From Chryseosolibacter sp964563295 (GTDB taxonomy: Bacteria > Bacteroidota > Bacteroidia > Cytophagales > Cyclobacteriaceae), in contig CAZLWX010000108.1 of the NCBI GenBank assembly GCA_964563295.1, forward strand, positions 1 through 12,836: 12,836 nt of DNA, in the 5' to 3' direction. Under the pieces are notes generated by a model. The model was not told where the DNA came from, ran no database searches, and saw only the letters and a program-made list of their open reading frames with translations. The translations under genes and the position numbers were made by a program. This document shows positions 6,896-12,836 of this stretch, in pieces (within the stretch, counting starts at the first letter, position 1; each line of letters starts with the position of its first letter).

Positions 6896-7497
6896 ACACG
6901 ATCATTTTCGACCTGGGAGGTGTCATCCTCGATCTTTCCGTTGATTCTACAATCGAAGCGTTCGCAGCACTCAGTCGTATTCCGAAGGAGCGTGTTTACG
7001 ACATCTTCGTTACGTCATCAGGGTTCAACGATTATGAAAAGGGTTTGTTCGGCGACGACGATTTTCGACAGTTTGTTCGGGATACGTATAACGTGAATTC
7101 TTCTGATGACGAAATCGACAGCTGCTGGAATGCGATGCTGCGCGGTCTGCCGCAAAACAAGCTGGCAGTATTGCGCGAACTAAGAAAGCGCTACCGCATC
7201 ATACTGTTGAGCAACACAAATAACATCCACCTCGAATACATCAATGGACGCCTGCTGCCGCGCACAGTGCAAACACTTGACGATTATTTCGATAAGGCGT
7301 ATTATTCACACCGGATGTTCAAGCGCAAGCCTGAGGCGGCCATATTCCAACAGGTCGTTGACGAAAATGCGCTTGAACCCGGTCGCACACTTTTTCTTGA
7401 CGACAATGCATTGAATGTCGAGGCGGCGTCGCGGCTAGGCATAAAAAGTGTCCATGTCAATACTCCCGATTTCATCTTGAATTATTTCAATGAATAA
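6862..7497 (+). CDS. HAD-superfamily phosphatase (YihX-like), TTG start within a repeat
   Basis: A cytoplasmic HAD hydrolase of about 211 residues. Motif I is IIFDLGGV (nucleophile Asp17), motif II LLSNTN (Ser117), motif III the lysine in RKPEAAIF (Lys156), and motif IV LFLDDN (Asp180/181). Asp-x-Gly in motif I, instead of Asp-x-Asp, and the order FDLGGV...SNTN...RKPE...DDN match the YihX group of sugar-phosphate phosphatases. The substrate is not determined. The start is uncertain: between the in-frame TGA at 6823-6825 and motif I there is no ATG or GTG, and TTG at 6862 is the best candidate. The first internal Met is residue 92, which would remove motif I. The first eleven codons come from a CCAAC-type tandem repeat, so the native start may have been displaced. 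The stop overlaps the next gene by 8 bases (ATGAATAA). Confidence 0.88.
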   Translation: MPTANRQHPTADTIIFDLGGVILDLSVDSTIEAFAALSRIPKERVYDIFVTSSGFNDYEKGLFGDDDFRQFVRDTYNVNSSDDEIDSCWNAMLRGLPQNKLAVLRELRKRYRIILLSNTNNIHLEYINGRLLPRTVQTLDDYFDKAYYSHRMFKRKPEAAIFQQVVDENALEPGRTLFLDDNALNVEAASRLGIKSVHVNTPDFILNYFNE

Positions 7498-8659
7498 TAT
7501 CACCCGGCGTCGACTCATTCAGGGAGGCCTTTTTGTTGCCACCTTCATCACAACAACGCTCGCTGGTACCGAGTGGGTTTACGGCAGGTCGGTATTTGTT
7601 GGGGACTACACCTGGCAGGATTTTGCTAATGGCCTTCATTTCTCGGTGCCTCTGCTGCTGATCCTCACGGTTCATGAATTCGGCCATTATTTCACCGCGA
7701 TCTACCACAAGGTCAGGACATCGCTGCCTTATTACATTCCTATTCCGCCAATCCCGTTTTTGCCGCTCTCCATCGGAACGATGGGAGCCGTGATCAGGCT
7801 GCGTTCGCGTCCAAAGAGCAACTTGCAAAATTTTGATATTGGCCTTGCTGGTCCGCTCGCGGGTTTCATTGTCGCGCTGCTCATCCTGATCTACGCATTT
7901 CGAACCCTGCCGTCACAAGAGTACGTCTTTCAATTCCATCCCGAGTATGAACAATACGGCGACCGCTACGAGGAGTACGTCTATCAGCCTGAATTCTTCA
8001 AGTCACAACCCGGACTCATCGATGTTCAGATTGGATCAAATCTGATCTTTCTTTTCTTTGAAAAATTTGTCGCTGACGCTGATCGGGTACCCAACGATCA
8101 CGAGTTGATGCATTATCCGGTGTTGCTTGCGTGCTACATTGCATTGTTCGTCACGTGCCTCAACCTACTCCCAATCGGGCAGCTTGACGGCGGCCACGTG
8201 GTATATGGCTTGTTTGGTTTCAAGACTCATCGCGTTATTGCGACAATCTTTTTTGTGGCGCTGATATTTTATGCGGGCCTGGGGATACCGTATATACGGC
8301 TTGACTTTAAGGAATCTATTTTCGGCTTGCCAGGACTCGCGGTGACCATACCGCTATACCTCTATTTCCTTTACTCGTGTTTTAAGGGCCTCCGACTTCC
8401 GCGCCGCGATACGCTCATGTACGCCTTATTGATCTTTGCCGCTCATTTTGTGCTGGTGAATTTTTTTCCAACTGTAACGGGTTACGAGGGCTGGCTTCTC
8501 TTTGCGTTTATTCTTGGAAGATTCATCGGCGTGCAACATCCGCCTTCAGAAATCGAGCAACCGCTGGATCCCGCCAGGGTAGCCCTCGGCTGGATAACCC
8601 TCCTGATCTTCGTTCTTTGCTTTACGCCAGCACCAATCTCCGTTAATATTGTCCAATGA
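7490..8659 (+). CDS. Site-2 protease family zinc metalloprotease (M50), multi-pass membrane protein
   Basis: An intramembrane protease of 389 residues. The zinc-binding HEFGH motif is at residues 62-66 inside the hydrophobic stretch SVPLLLILTV. The second signature NLLPIGQLDGGH carries the third zinc ligand Asp233. Between them are GTMGAVIRLRSRP and the FDIGLAGPLAGF membrane hairpin, typical of S2P. More hydrophobic segments follow (about residues 250-275, 285-305, 315-350 and 370-389), giving perhaps eight or more membrane passes. No PDZ domain is present, unlike RseP. Such proteases cut transmembrane substrates such as anti-sigma factors; the target here is unknown. It overlaps the HAD gene by 8 bases, so the two are probably co-translated. 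Its last 17 bases overlap the 3' end of the convergent T9SS gene. Confidence 0.92.
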   Translation: MNNITRRRLIQGGLFVATFITTTLAGTEWVYGRSVFVGDYTWQDFANGLHFSVPLLLILTVHEFGHYFTAIYHKVRTSLPYYIPIPPIPFLPLSIGTMGAVIRLRSRPKSNLQNFDIGLAGPLAGFIVALLILIYAFRTLPSQEYVFQFHPEYEQYGDRYEEYVYQPEFFKSQPGLIDVQIGSNLIFLFFEKFVADADRVPNDHELMHYPVLLACYIALFVTCLNLLPIGQLDGGHVVYGLFGFKTHRVIATIFFVALIFYAGLGIPYIRLDFKESIFGLPGLAVTIPLYLYFLYSCFKGLRLPRRDTLMYALLIFAAHFVLVNFFPTVTGYEGWLLFAFILGRFIGVQHPPSEIEQPLDPARVALGWITLLIFVLCFTPAPISVNIVQ

Positions 8660-10616
8660 CAATCTTGTGCGTTGTCACCCGCGCACCACTTCGGACGCGG
8701 AGAATGTACAGGCCTGGTGCCTGATTGATTTGGATGTGGATGCGATTGTCTTCGGCATCGGATTGGAATGGAACGCTGTTGCCCGTAACTGACAGGATCT
8801 GCACCTCATCGGGGATTCCGTCGATTACGAACGTCCCGGTGGAAGGGTTGGGGTACACATGGAATGCCGGTTCTTCAACAATGCCCACCTGGGTGTCAAC
8901 CTGGCCACTGCCAAAAACGGGGCGGATCATTAAGCTGCCGTGCACGACACCGTTCTTTGTCCAAAAGTTGTTGGTGTTGACGAACATTTTGTCACCGGTA
9001 TCATTAGAGATATCCAACCCTACCAGCAGGTTACCCGCGACGGGTTCTTTCCAGCCGATGTAGAACTTCTCCTCATCGATCAGCAACGCGGGAATAAACC
9101 GCACGCGCTGAAACTGGTTAATGCCACTGCGCACAATCCGCCGCGATGGAATTCGAAGCCACACTTCGCCGGGCATGCCGTTCCCATCATCGTGATAAAC
9201 GAAAAAGTCGACGGTCTGATTGCTGGTGATCCCGTAAGGAGGAAAATAAATGTCGAACGCGATGAGGGTGTCCTGTGGATAGCTGTCGTTGAAGGGCATG
9301 TCAAACTGGTATGCCACCAGATTGCCGGTTTCAATCAGGCCGGCGGCGTACTCGGCTTCCCCGTCGTCGTACGCATAATAGGTGCTCAGCTCGTTATGGC
9401 TTCTGATGGTGTCGTTTGACCTGAAATCGATTGGTTCATACGCTGCGGTGTAATCACCCGTCGTTTCCGTTTCATAAACGTTGTCGCCGGAGTTTAGAAT
9501 GATCTCGGCATCGAAGTAGACCGAGTCGGCATCATCTGCAATATAGGAGTCATCCAATAGTGGAAGGGTCGTAATCTTTTTACGCGACAGCGCGGGGAGA
9601 AAGCCACTCGGTTCGCTGCCGACATATTCCAACGGGATAGAATCGCCCAGGTTGATGACATTCCCTTCCGGCAATCCTCCATTGAAGGTTTTCACCGTCA
9701 TCCGCGCCCGGTAGTTGGCGGATGCTGGGTTGTTTTGCAGGTTCGAAATATCAAAGGATGGAGTAGTCAGCTCGCGGTTGATATTGAAATGCGACAGCGG
9801 CATGGAACGGTATCGGCCCAGGAACGTACCGAGGGAAGAGGAGACAGCGCGGTCCGGGAACGCCAGGTCGGATGCGTCCCGTCCTTTGTTGAGATAAACA
9901 TAGTCGAGGTTCCACGTATCGTACGGACCCGATTGCCGTCCAAAGCTGCGGAACCGTAACTGAAATTCTTCATGGAAGAATTCGTCGCCCTGCACCTGCA
10001 CCATTGCCGTATAAAATGTATCGGATCGTAGCGATTCTTCGGGTTCGACGGTAAAGACGGTGACCCATGCATTCTGGTCGTTAAGGAACTGCACCTGAAG
10101 GTAGTCTTCTACAGCGTCAGGTGCTTCGCCGTTGCCTTTCCATTGATAAAAGAAGCTTAGAAAAACCGAGTTCCTTTCTTCTGGCAACACTGGTTTGTCG
10201 CCGGTGGAGCCAAGATTAAGTGGTTGTGATACGAGGCTGTCCGTAAACCCCTTTAGAAAGATTTCCTGCGGGTTGTACGCCACGCCTGCAGAATCGAGCC
10301 CGTCGAAGGTGGCAACAAAGATGGTACGGGGGTTGACGCCCATTCCACTGTTCACTGACACGGAGGTTCCAATTTTCCAAAGTTGAGGGTCGGGATACTG
10401 GCCGAGATAGGGATTTGAGAAATCATCCCAGAAGGGGAGGCTCAATGGTTCTGCCTGTTGTACACGTCCGCTTTCGCGGGATCTGGATTCATTTCCCGTA
10501 AGGGGAATTGGTGGCAAAGGAAATTGTTGGAGCTGACCGAAGAGGTCGACTGTCGAGCATACCACGAACAGGATCGGAACCAGGGTGCGGATATCTGCCC
10601 GGTGGCGCACAAACAT
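8643..10616 (-). CDS. Secreted protein with type IX secretion C-terminal sorting domain
   Basis: A 657-residue exported protein, probably surface-attached. The N terminus MFVRHRADIRT followed by LVPILFVVCSTVDLFGQ is a good signal peptide. The C-terminal 73 residues (about 585-657), beginning FHVYPNPSTGTF and ending with GLYILRVRSG and KIVIGQY, are a Por-secretion-type sorting domain recognised by the Bacteroidota T9SS. The middle is beta-rich with no enzyme motif I recognise; the segment from LPFWDDFSN resembles jelly-roll or lectin-like domains of large surface proteins, but this is weak. I chose the ATG at 10616, four bases after the PASTA gene stop, because it places the signal peptide normally. 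ATG at 10634 (overlapping the PASTA stop) is equally possible, and the frame is open to 10718. It is the last gene of the ddl-PASTA run. The function is unknown. Confidence 0.9.
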   Translation of the reverse strand: MFVRHRADIRTLVPILFVVCSTVDLFGQLQQFPLPPIPLTGNESRSRESGRVQQAEPLSLPFWDDFSNPYLGQYPDPQLWKIGTSVSVNSGMGVNPRTIFVATFDGLDSAGVAYNPQEIFLKGFTDSLVSQPLNLGSTGDKPVLPEERNSVFLSFFYQWKGNGEAPDAVEDYLQVQFLNDQNAWVTVFTVEPEESLRSDTFYTAMVQVQGDEFFHEEFQLRFRSFGRQSGPYDTWNLDYVYLNKGRDASDLAFPDRAVSSSLGTFLGRYRSMPLSHFNINRELTTPSFDISNLQNNPASANYRARMTVKTFNGGLPEGNVINLGDSIPLEYVGSEPSGFLPALSRKKITTLPLLDDSYIADDADSVYFDAEIILNSGDNVYETETTGDYTAAYEPIDFRSNDTIRSHNELSTYYAYDDGEAEYAAGLIETGNLVAYQFDMPFNDSYPQDTLIAFDIYFPPYGITSNQTVDFFVYHDDGNGMPGEVWLRIPSRRIVRSGINQFQRVRFIPALLIDEEKFYIGWKEPVAGNLLVGLDISNDTGDKMFVNTNNFWTKNGVVHGSLMIRPVFGSGQVDTQVGIVEEPAFHVYPNPSTGTFVIDGIPDEVQILSVTGNSVPFQSDAEDNRIHIQINQAPGLYILRVRSGARVTTHKIVIGQY

Positions 10617-10620
10617 CGAA

Positions 10621-11445
10621 TTAGTGATTTCCATCGTTCTGATCCTGGCCCGAGAGATCCCCCTCGTCGGGAGGGAGCTCGGCATCAGGCGGCCCCATCC
10701 AAAGATCAACGACATCACCTACCCTGATATTTTCATTGGGCTCCGGCTTTTGTTTGAGCACGATGGCCTGCACGTTCGCGGTGTCGGCAACGAGAATAAC
10801 ATTGAGGTTCAGGTTGGAGCCGAGCAGGCTGAAACGGGCCTCTTCATATGACAAATACAGCACATTGGGTGTGGGAAGGTTCATGCTACCTCCATCCATC
10901 ACGACGAGGTCAATCACCGATCCTTTAGGCACGCGCACATTAGGCTCGATCGTGTTTCCCTGGTAGCGCATTTCCTTGACCACGTTGAGGAACGGTCCCC
11001 GCACGAGGTGGATCTTTCCCCGTTTCAACTCGCTGCCCTTAAGCTGAGCTTCGGCATTGATCAACGAACCATCGATCAGGTTCGGCAGCAATACCGTGGG
11101 AGGCTTAATGCGATTGACGGAGACATAAATCTTTCGGTTTTCTTTCACCTTGGATCCGGCGGCCGGAAATTGTTTCAATACGGTTAGCGGCGGATAGCTT
11201 GAAGAGTACGTTGAATCGTTGACTTCCAGCTGCAGATCGTGGCTGGCAAGAAAGTGTTCTACTTTCTCTACGGGCAGCCCTTCAATATTGGGCACGGTGA
11301 TGGACTCACCATGATTGGTGACACCTGGCAAGTAGATAAAAAAGTAGGAAAAGCACAGTATCGCGACAAGCGAGCTGGCGATCAATAGATGGAGCAGGAA
11401 TCCACCCAATGTGGTGGTTTTGTATTTCTTGAATACTGATTTCAT
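10621..11445 (-). CDS. Membrane-anchored PASTA-domain protein
   Basis: A 274-residue protein with a short basic N terminus, one membrane segment (about residues 14-40) and an extracytoplasmic part of three PASTA domains at roughly 48-112, 116-185 and 189-252. Each begins with a VPN/LPN/TPN-type motif (ITVPNIEG, VLLPNLIDG, LPTPNVLYL) and includes a KQFPAAGSKV-like or KQKPEPNENI-like turn. The tail is acidic (DAELPPDEGD and following). PASTA domains bind peptidoglycan fragments or beta-lactams in some proteins and are structural in others. No kinase or transpeptidase domain is present. It lies 27 bases after ddl on the same strand, and its stop overlaps or abuts the T9SS gene start. The ddl-PASTA pairing is, from memory, common in Bacteroidota and suggests a cell-wall role. 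The partner is unknown. Confidence 0.92.
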   Translation of the reverse strand: MKSVFKKYKTTTLGGFLLHLLIASSLVAILCFSYFFIYLPGVTNHGESITVPNIEGLPVEKVEHFLASHDLQLEVNDSTYSSSYPPLTVLKQFPAAGSKVKENRKIYVSVNRIKPPTVLLPNLIDGSLINAEAQLKGSELKRGKIHLVRGPFLNVVKEMRYQGNTIEPNVRVPKGSVIDLVVMDGGSMNLPTPNVLYLSYEEARFSLLGSNLNLNVILVADTANVQAIVLKQKPEPNENIRVGDVVDLWMGPPDAELPPDEGDLSGQDQNDGNH

Positions 11446-11472
11446 CCTTACGAATTAACAAATATAATCGAA

Positions 11473-12558
11473 TCAGAATTTCAATGCGGAGTCGAACCCG
11501 CGCTCGATGCGTTTTCCGCGGTCATAACGCTCTTCGGCGAGGTCGAGCAGGCGTGAGATGAGGTCGGAGAATTCTATGCCGCGCTCTTTCCACATCATCG
11601 GAAACATGCTGGAATTGGTGAATCCGGGAATGGTGTTGATTTCATTGATGAACAACCCTCCTGATTCCGCCACGAAAAGGTCTACCCTTGCGAAGTCCTG
11701 ACAATGCAGTGCCTGGTATGCTCGCAAGCTGATCTCGCGAATGCGATCTGCCGTCTTCTTGTGCAGGTCTGCAGGAACGTCGATGCGCACCGCTTCGGGA
11801 TCAACATATTTGGCATCGAAGGAATAGAAATCATATTTCGGATTGATCACGATCTCGCCGGGGAATGACGCCTCAGGTGGATAATTTCCCAGGATTGCAC
11901 ACTCGATCTCCCGACCCTTCACAAACTCCTCGATCAGCAACTCATCGTCATATCGGAAGGCCTCGTCGATGGCTGTTGCGAACGTTGCTTCGTCTTTGAC
12001 CTTGCTTACACCGACTGACGATCCCAGGCTTGCGGATTTCACCATCAACGGCAAACCCAATTCCTTTTTCACCTCCTTGAAGTTGATTGTCTCCCGGTCG
12101 CTGAAGTGAAAATCAAGGTAACGGGTTACAGGCAAGCCGGCAGCTTTCAACAGTCGCTTGGCCACAACTTTATTCATCGAAATGGAAGAGCCAAGCACGC
12201 CAGTTCCCACCATGGGGATGTCCATCGCCTTGATCAACCCCTGAATACTGCCGTCTTCTCCGTCGGTGCCGTGTAGCACTGGGAAGATGATGTCGGCTTT
12301 GATCCTGTCGCCGCTGGAAAGAAGTATGAAGCCGGGACTTTGCGCGTCCAGGATAAGGCCGATCGCTTTTCCCTGTTCAATATCGCGCGTGACACCAGAA
12401 GTTTGAAACCATTGGCCTTCCTGGCTGATACCGATCAACAGCGGTTCAAACCGGTCTTTGTCGATGTATTCGTAAATATTGCGTGCAGAATTAACAGACA
12501 CTCCATGCTCCACCGACCGGCCCCCGTACAAGATGGCCACTTTCTTCTTTTTTGACAT
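11473..12558 (-). CDS. ddl: D-alanine--D-alanine ligase
   Basis: An ATP-grasp ligase that joins two D-alanines for the peptidoglycan stem peptide; cytoplasmic, 361 residues, normal length. Motifs in order: YGGRSVEHGVS (11-21), FPVLHGTDGEDGSIQGL (92-108), the ATP-binding KSASLGSSVGVSK (174-186), LLIEEFVKGREIEC (208-220), the omega-loop DAKY with Lys250-Tyr251, DFARVDLF (288-295), and the magnesium-binding INEINTIPGFT (304-314) with Glu306 and Asn308. The omega-loop Tyr (equivalent to E. coli DdlB Tyr216) points to D-Ala-D-Ala rather than D-Ala-D-lactate specificity; D-lactate ligases carry Phe there. The ATG at 12558 gives MSKKKKVAILYGG, a typical N terminus. It is the first gene of the minus-strand run, with a TAnnTTTG box 21 bases upstream. 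Confidence 0.97.
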   Translation of the reverse strand: MSKKKKVAILYGGRSVEHGVSVNSARNIYEYIDKDRFEPLLIGISQEGQWFQTSGVTRDIEQGKAIGLILDAQSPGFILLSSGDRIKADIIFPVLHGTDGEDGSIQGLIKAMDIPMVGTGVLGSSISMNKVVAKRLLKAAGLPVTRYLDFHFSDRETINFKEVKKELGLPLMVKSASLGSSVGVSKVKDEATFATAIDEAFRYDDELLIEEFVKGREIECAILGNYPPEASFPGEIVINPKYDFYSFDAKYVDPEAVRIDVPADLHKKTADRIREISLRAYQALHCQDFARVDLFVAESGGLFINEINTIPGFTNSSMFPMMWKERGIEFSDLISRLLDLAEERYDRGKRIERGFDSALKF

Positions 12559-12578
12559 TTCAGCGATCTTTCAAAAGC

Positions 12579-12586
12579 CAAAGATA
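12579..12586 (-). promoter_or_regulatory. Putative -7 element of the ddl promoter
   Basis: Read on the minus strand this is TATCTTTG, an exact match to the Bacteroidota -7 consensus TAnnTTTG. It lies 21 bases upstream of the ddl ATG, so the transcript leader would be short. No TTTG-like -33 element is visible at the usual spacing. That region falls at the edge of the upstream repeat array (from 12596). Confidence 0.5.
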
Positions 12587-12595
12587 CGAAAGAAG

Positions 12596-12836
12596 TTCAT
12601 AGTCCATGGTAGAGTGGTGTTGCGAGGGGAGTTGTTGCTGCGAGTTAATGGGTTGGGGGAATGTCCACGGTCGACGGTCGACAGACCACGGCAGAGGCGT
12701 GTTTCGAGGAGAGTTGTTGCTGCGAGGAAATGGGTCGTGGAGAAAGTCCATGGTCCATGGTCGATGGTCCATGGTAGAGTGGTGTTGCGAGGAGAGTGAT
12801 TGCTGCGAGTTAATGGGTTGGGGGAATGTCCACGGT
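12596..12836. repeat. Composite tandem repeat, ~82-83 bp period with nested heptamers, open at window end
   Basis: Three copies of a 54-55 base segment (12610-12663, 12692-12746, 12775-12828) alternate with blocks of TCCATGG-like heptamers. The first and third copies are nearly identical: 12602-12671 and 12767-12836 have the same length (70 bases) and three differences by my reading. The middle copy is more diverged. The block at 12664-12691 has four heptamers of the TCCACGG/TCGACGG type. The block at 12747-12774 has TCCATGG three times and TCGATGG once. A further TCCACGG ends the window at 12829-12835, so the array continues outside. No protein is supported here. It sits immediately upstream of the ddl promoter. 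Confidence 0.8.

Noticed and set aside
8940..9419. 159-codon plus-strand frame opposite the T9SS gene
   Set aside because: Antisense to a protein with a clear signal peptide and sorting domain; no recognisable features.
11806..11811. Altered ddl specificity (D-Ala-D-lactate, vancomycin resistance type)
   Set aside because: The omega loop keeps Lys250-Tyr251; D-lactate ligases have Phe at that Tyr, so ordinary D-Ala-D-Ala ligase is the right call.
12560..12772. 70-codon minus-strand frame upstream of ddl
   Set aside because: Its translation is simply the repeat array (MDHRPWTMDF and PLPWSVDRRPWTF segments), with no protein features.
12340..12799. Plus-strand frames antisense to ddl and across the repeat
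   Set aside because: Shadows of the securely identified ddl gene and of repeat DNA.
12596..12836. CRISPR-like pattern of ~28-base blocks separated by 54-55 base segments
   Set aside because: The separating segments are conserved copies of each other, while the 28-base blocks are internal heptamer arrays that differ from one another. That is the reverse of a CRISPR array, and no cas gene is present.

Overview
This 12.8 kb window looks like a chromosomal segment of a Bacteroidota bacterium. Four things point that way. One protein ends in a type IX secretion (Por-type) C-terminal sorting domain with the YPNPSTG motif. A -7 element of the Bacteroidota type (TAnnTTTG) lies before ddl. Shine-Dalgarno sequences are mostly absent. 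A D-Ala-D-Ala ligase sits next to a kinase-less PASTA protein. Base composition looks close to 50% GC by eye. A Cytophagales or Chitinophagales relative is my guess and is not proven by the sequence.

Layout. (1) 1-4412, plus strand: a carbohydrate cluster. It holds the 3' part of a GT-B glycosyltransferase (cut by the window start), UDP-galactopyranose mutase (glf), a cytoplasmic GH1-like protein and a classical SDR oxidoreductase. The first three genes overlap end to start, and the SDR follows after 33 bases. (2) 4413-4810: about 400 bases with no gene I can support. (3) 4811-5866, plus: a GH5-like (cellulase-family) TIM-barrel protein without a signal peptide, followed by a strong intrinsic terminator. 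(4) 5934-6350, minus: a lone receiver-domain response regulator with a GTG start. (5) 6351-6861: an intergenic stretch with a 26-bp dyad, a likely tRNA promoter, a CAU-anticodon tRNA with an odd T loop, a small perfect hairpin and two families of heptamer repeats. (6) 6862-8659, plus: a YihX-like HAD phosphatase whose only plausible start is a TTG inside the repeats, then an intramembrane site-2 protease, overlapping by 8 bases. (7) 8643-12558, minus: ddl, then a PASTA protein, then a T9SS cargo protein. They are probably one operon, and its 3' end overlaps that of the protease gene. (8) 12596-12836: a composite tandem repeat directly upstream of the ddl promoter, running off the window.

How the genes fit together. 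glf would make UDP-galactofuranose, and the adjacent glycosyltransferase is a candidate to use it in a surface glycan. The GH1-like and GH5-like proteins keep both catalytic glutamates but have no export signal, so they probably act inside the cell on a precursor or on imported sugar. ddl supplies D-Ala-D-Ala for peptidoglycan. The PASTA protein is membrane-anchored and could sense or bind wall material, and the T9SS protein is exported to the surface.

I saw no CRISPR, phage, insertion sequence, toxin-antitoxin or recognisable defence system. The least ordinary signals are the heptamer-based repeats at two gene starts, the stand-alone GH1-like gene in the galactofuranose cluster, and the tRNA T loop.
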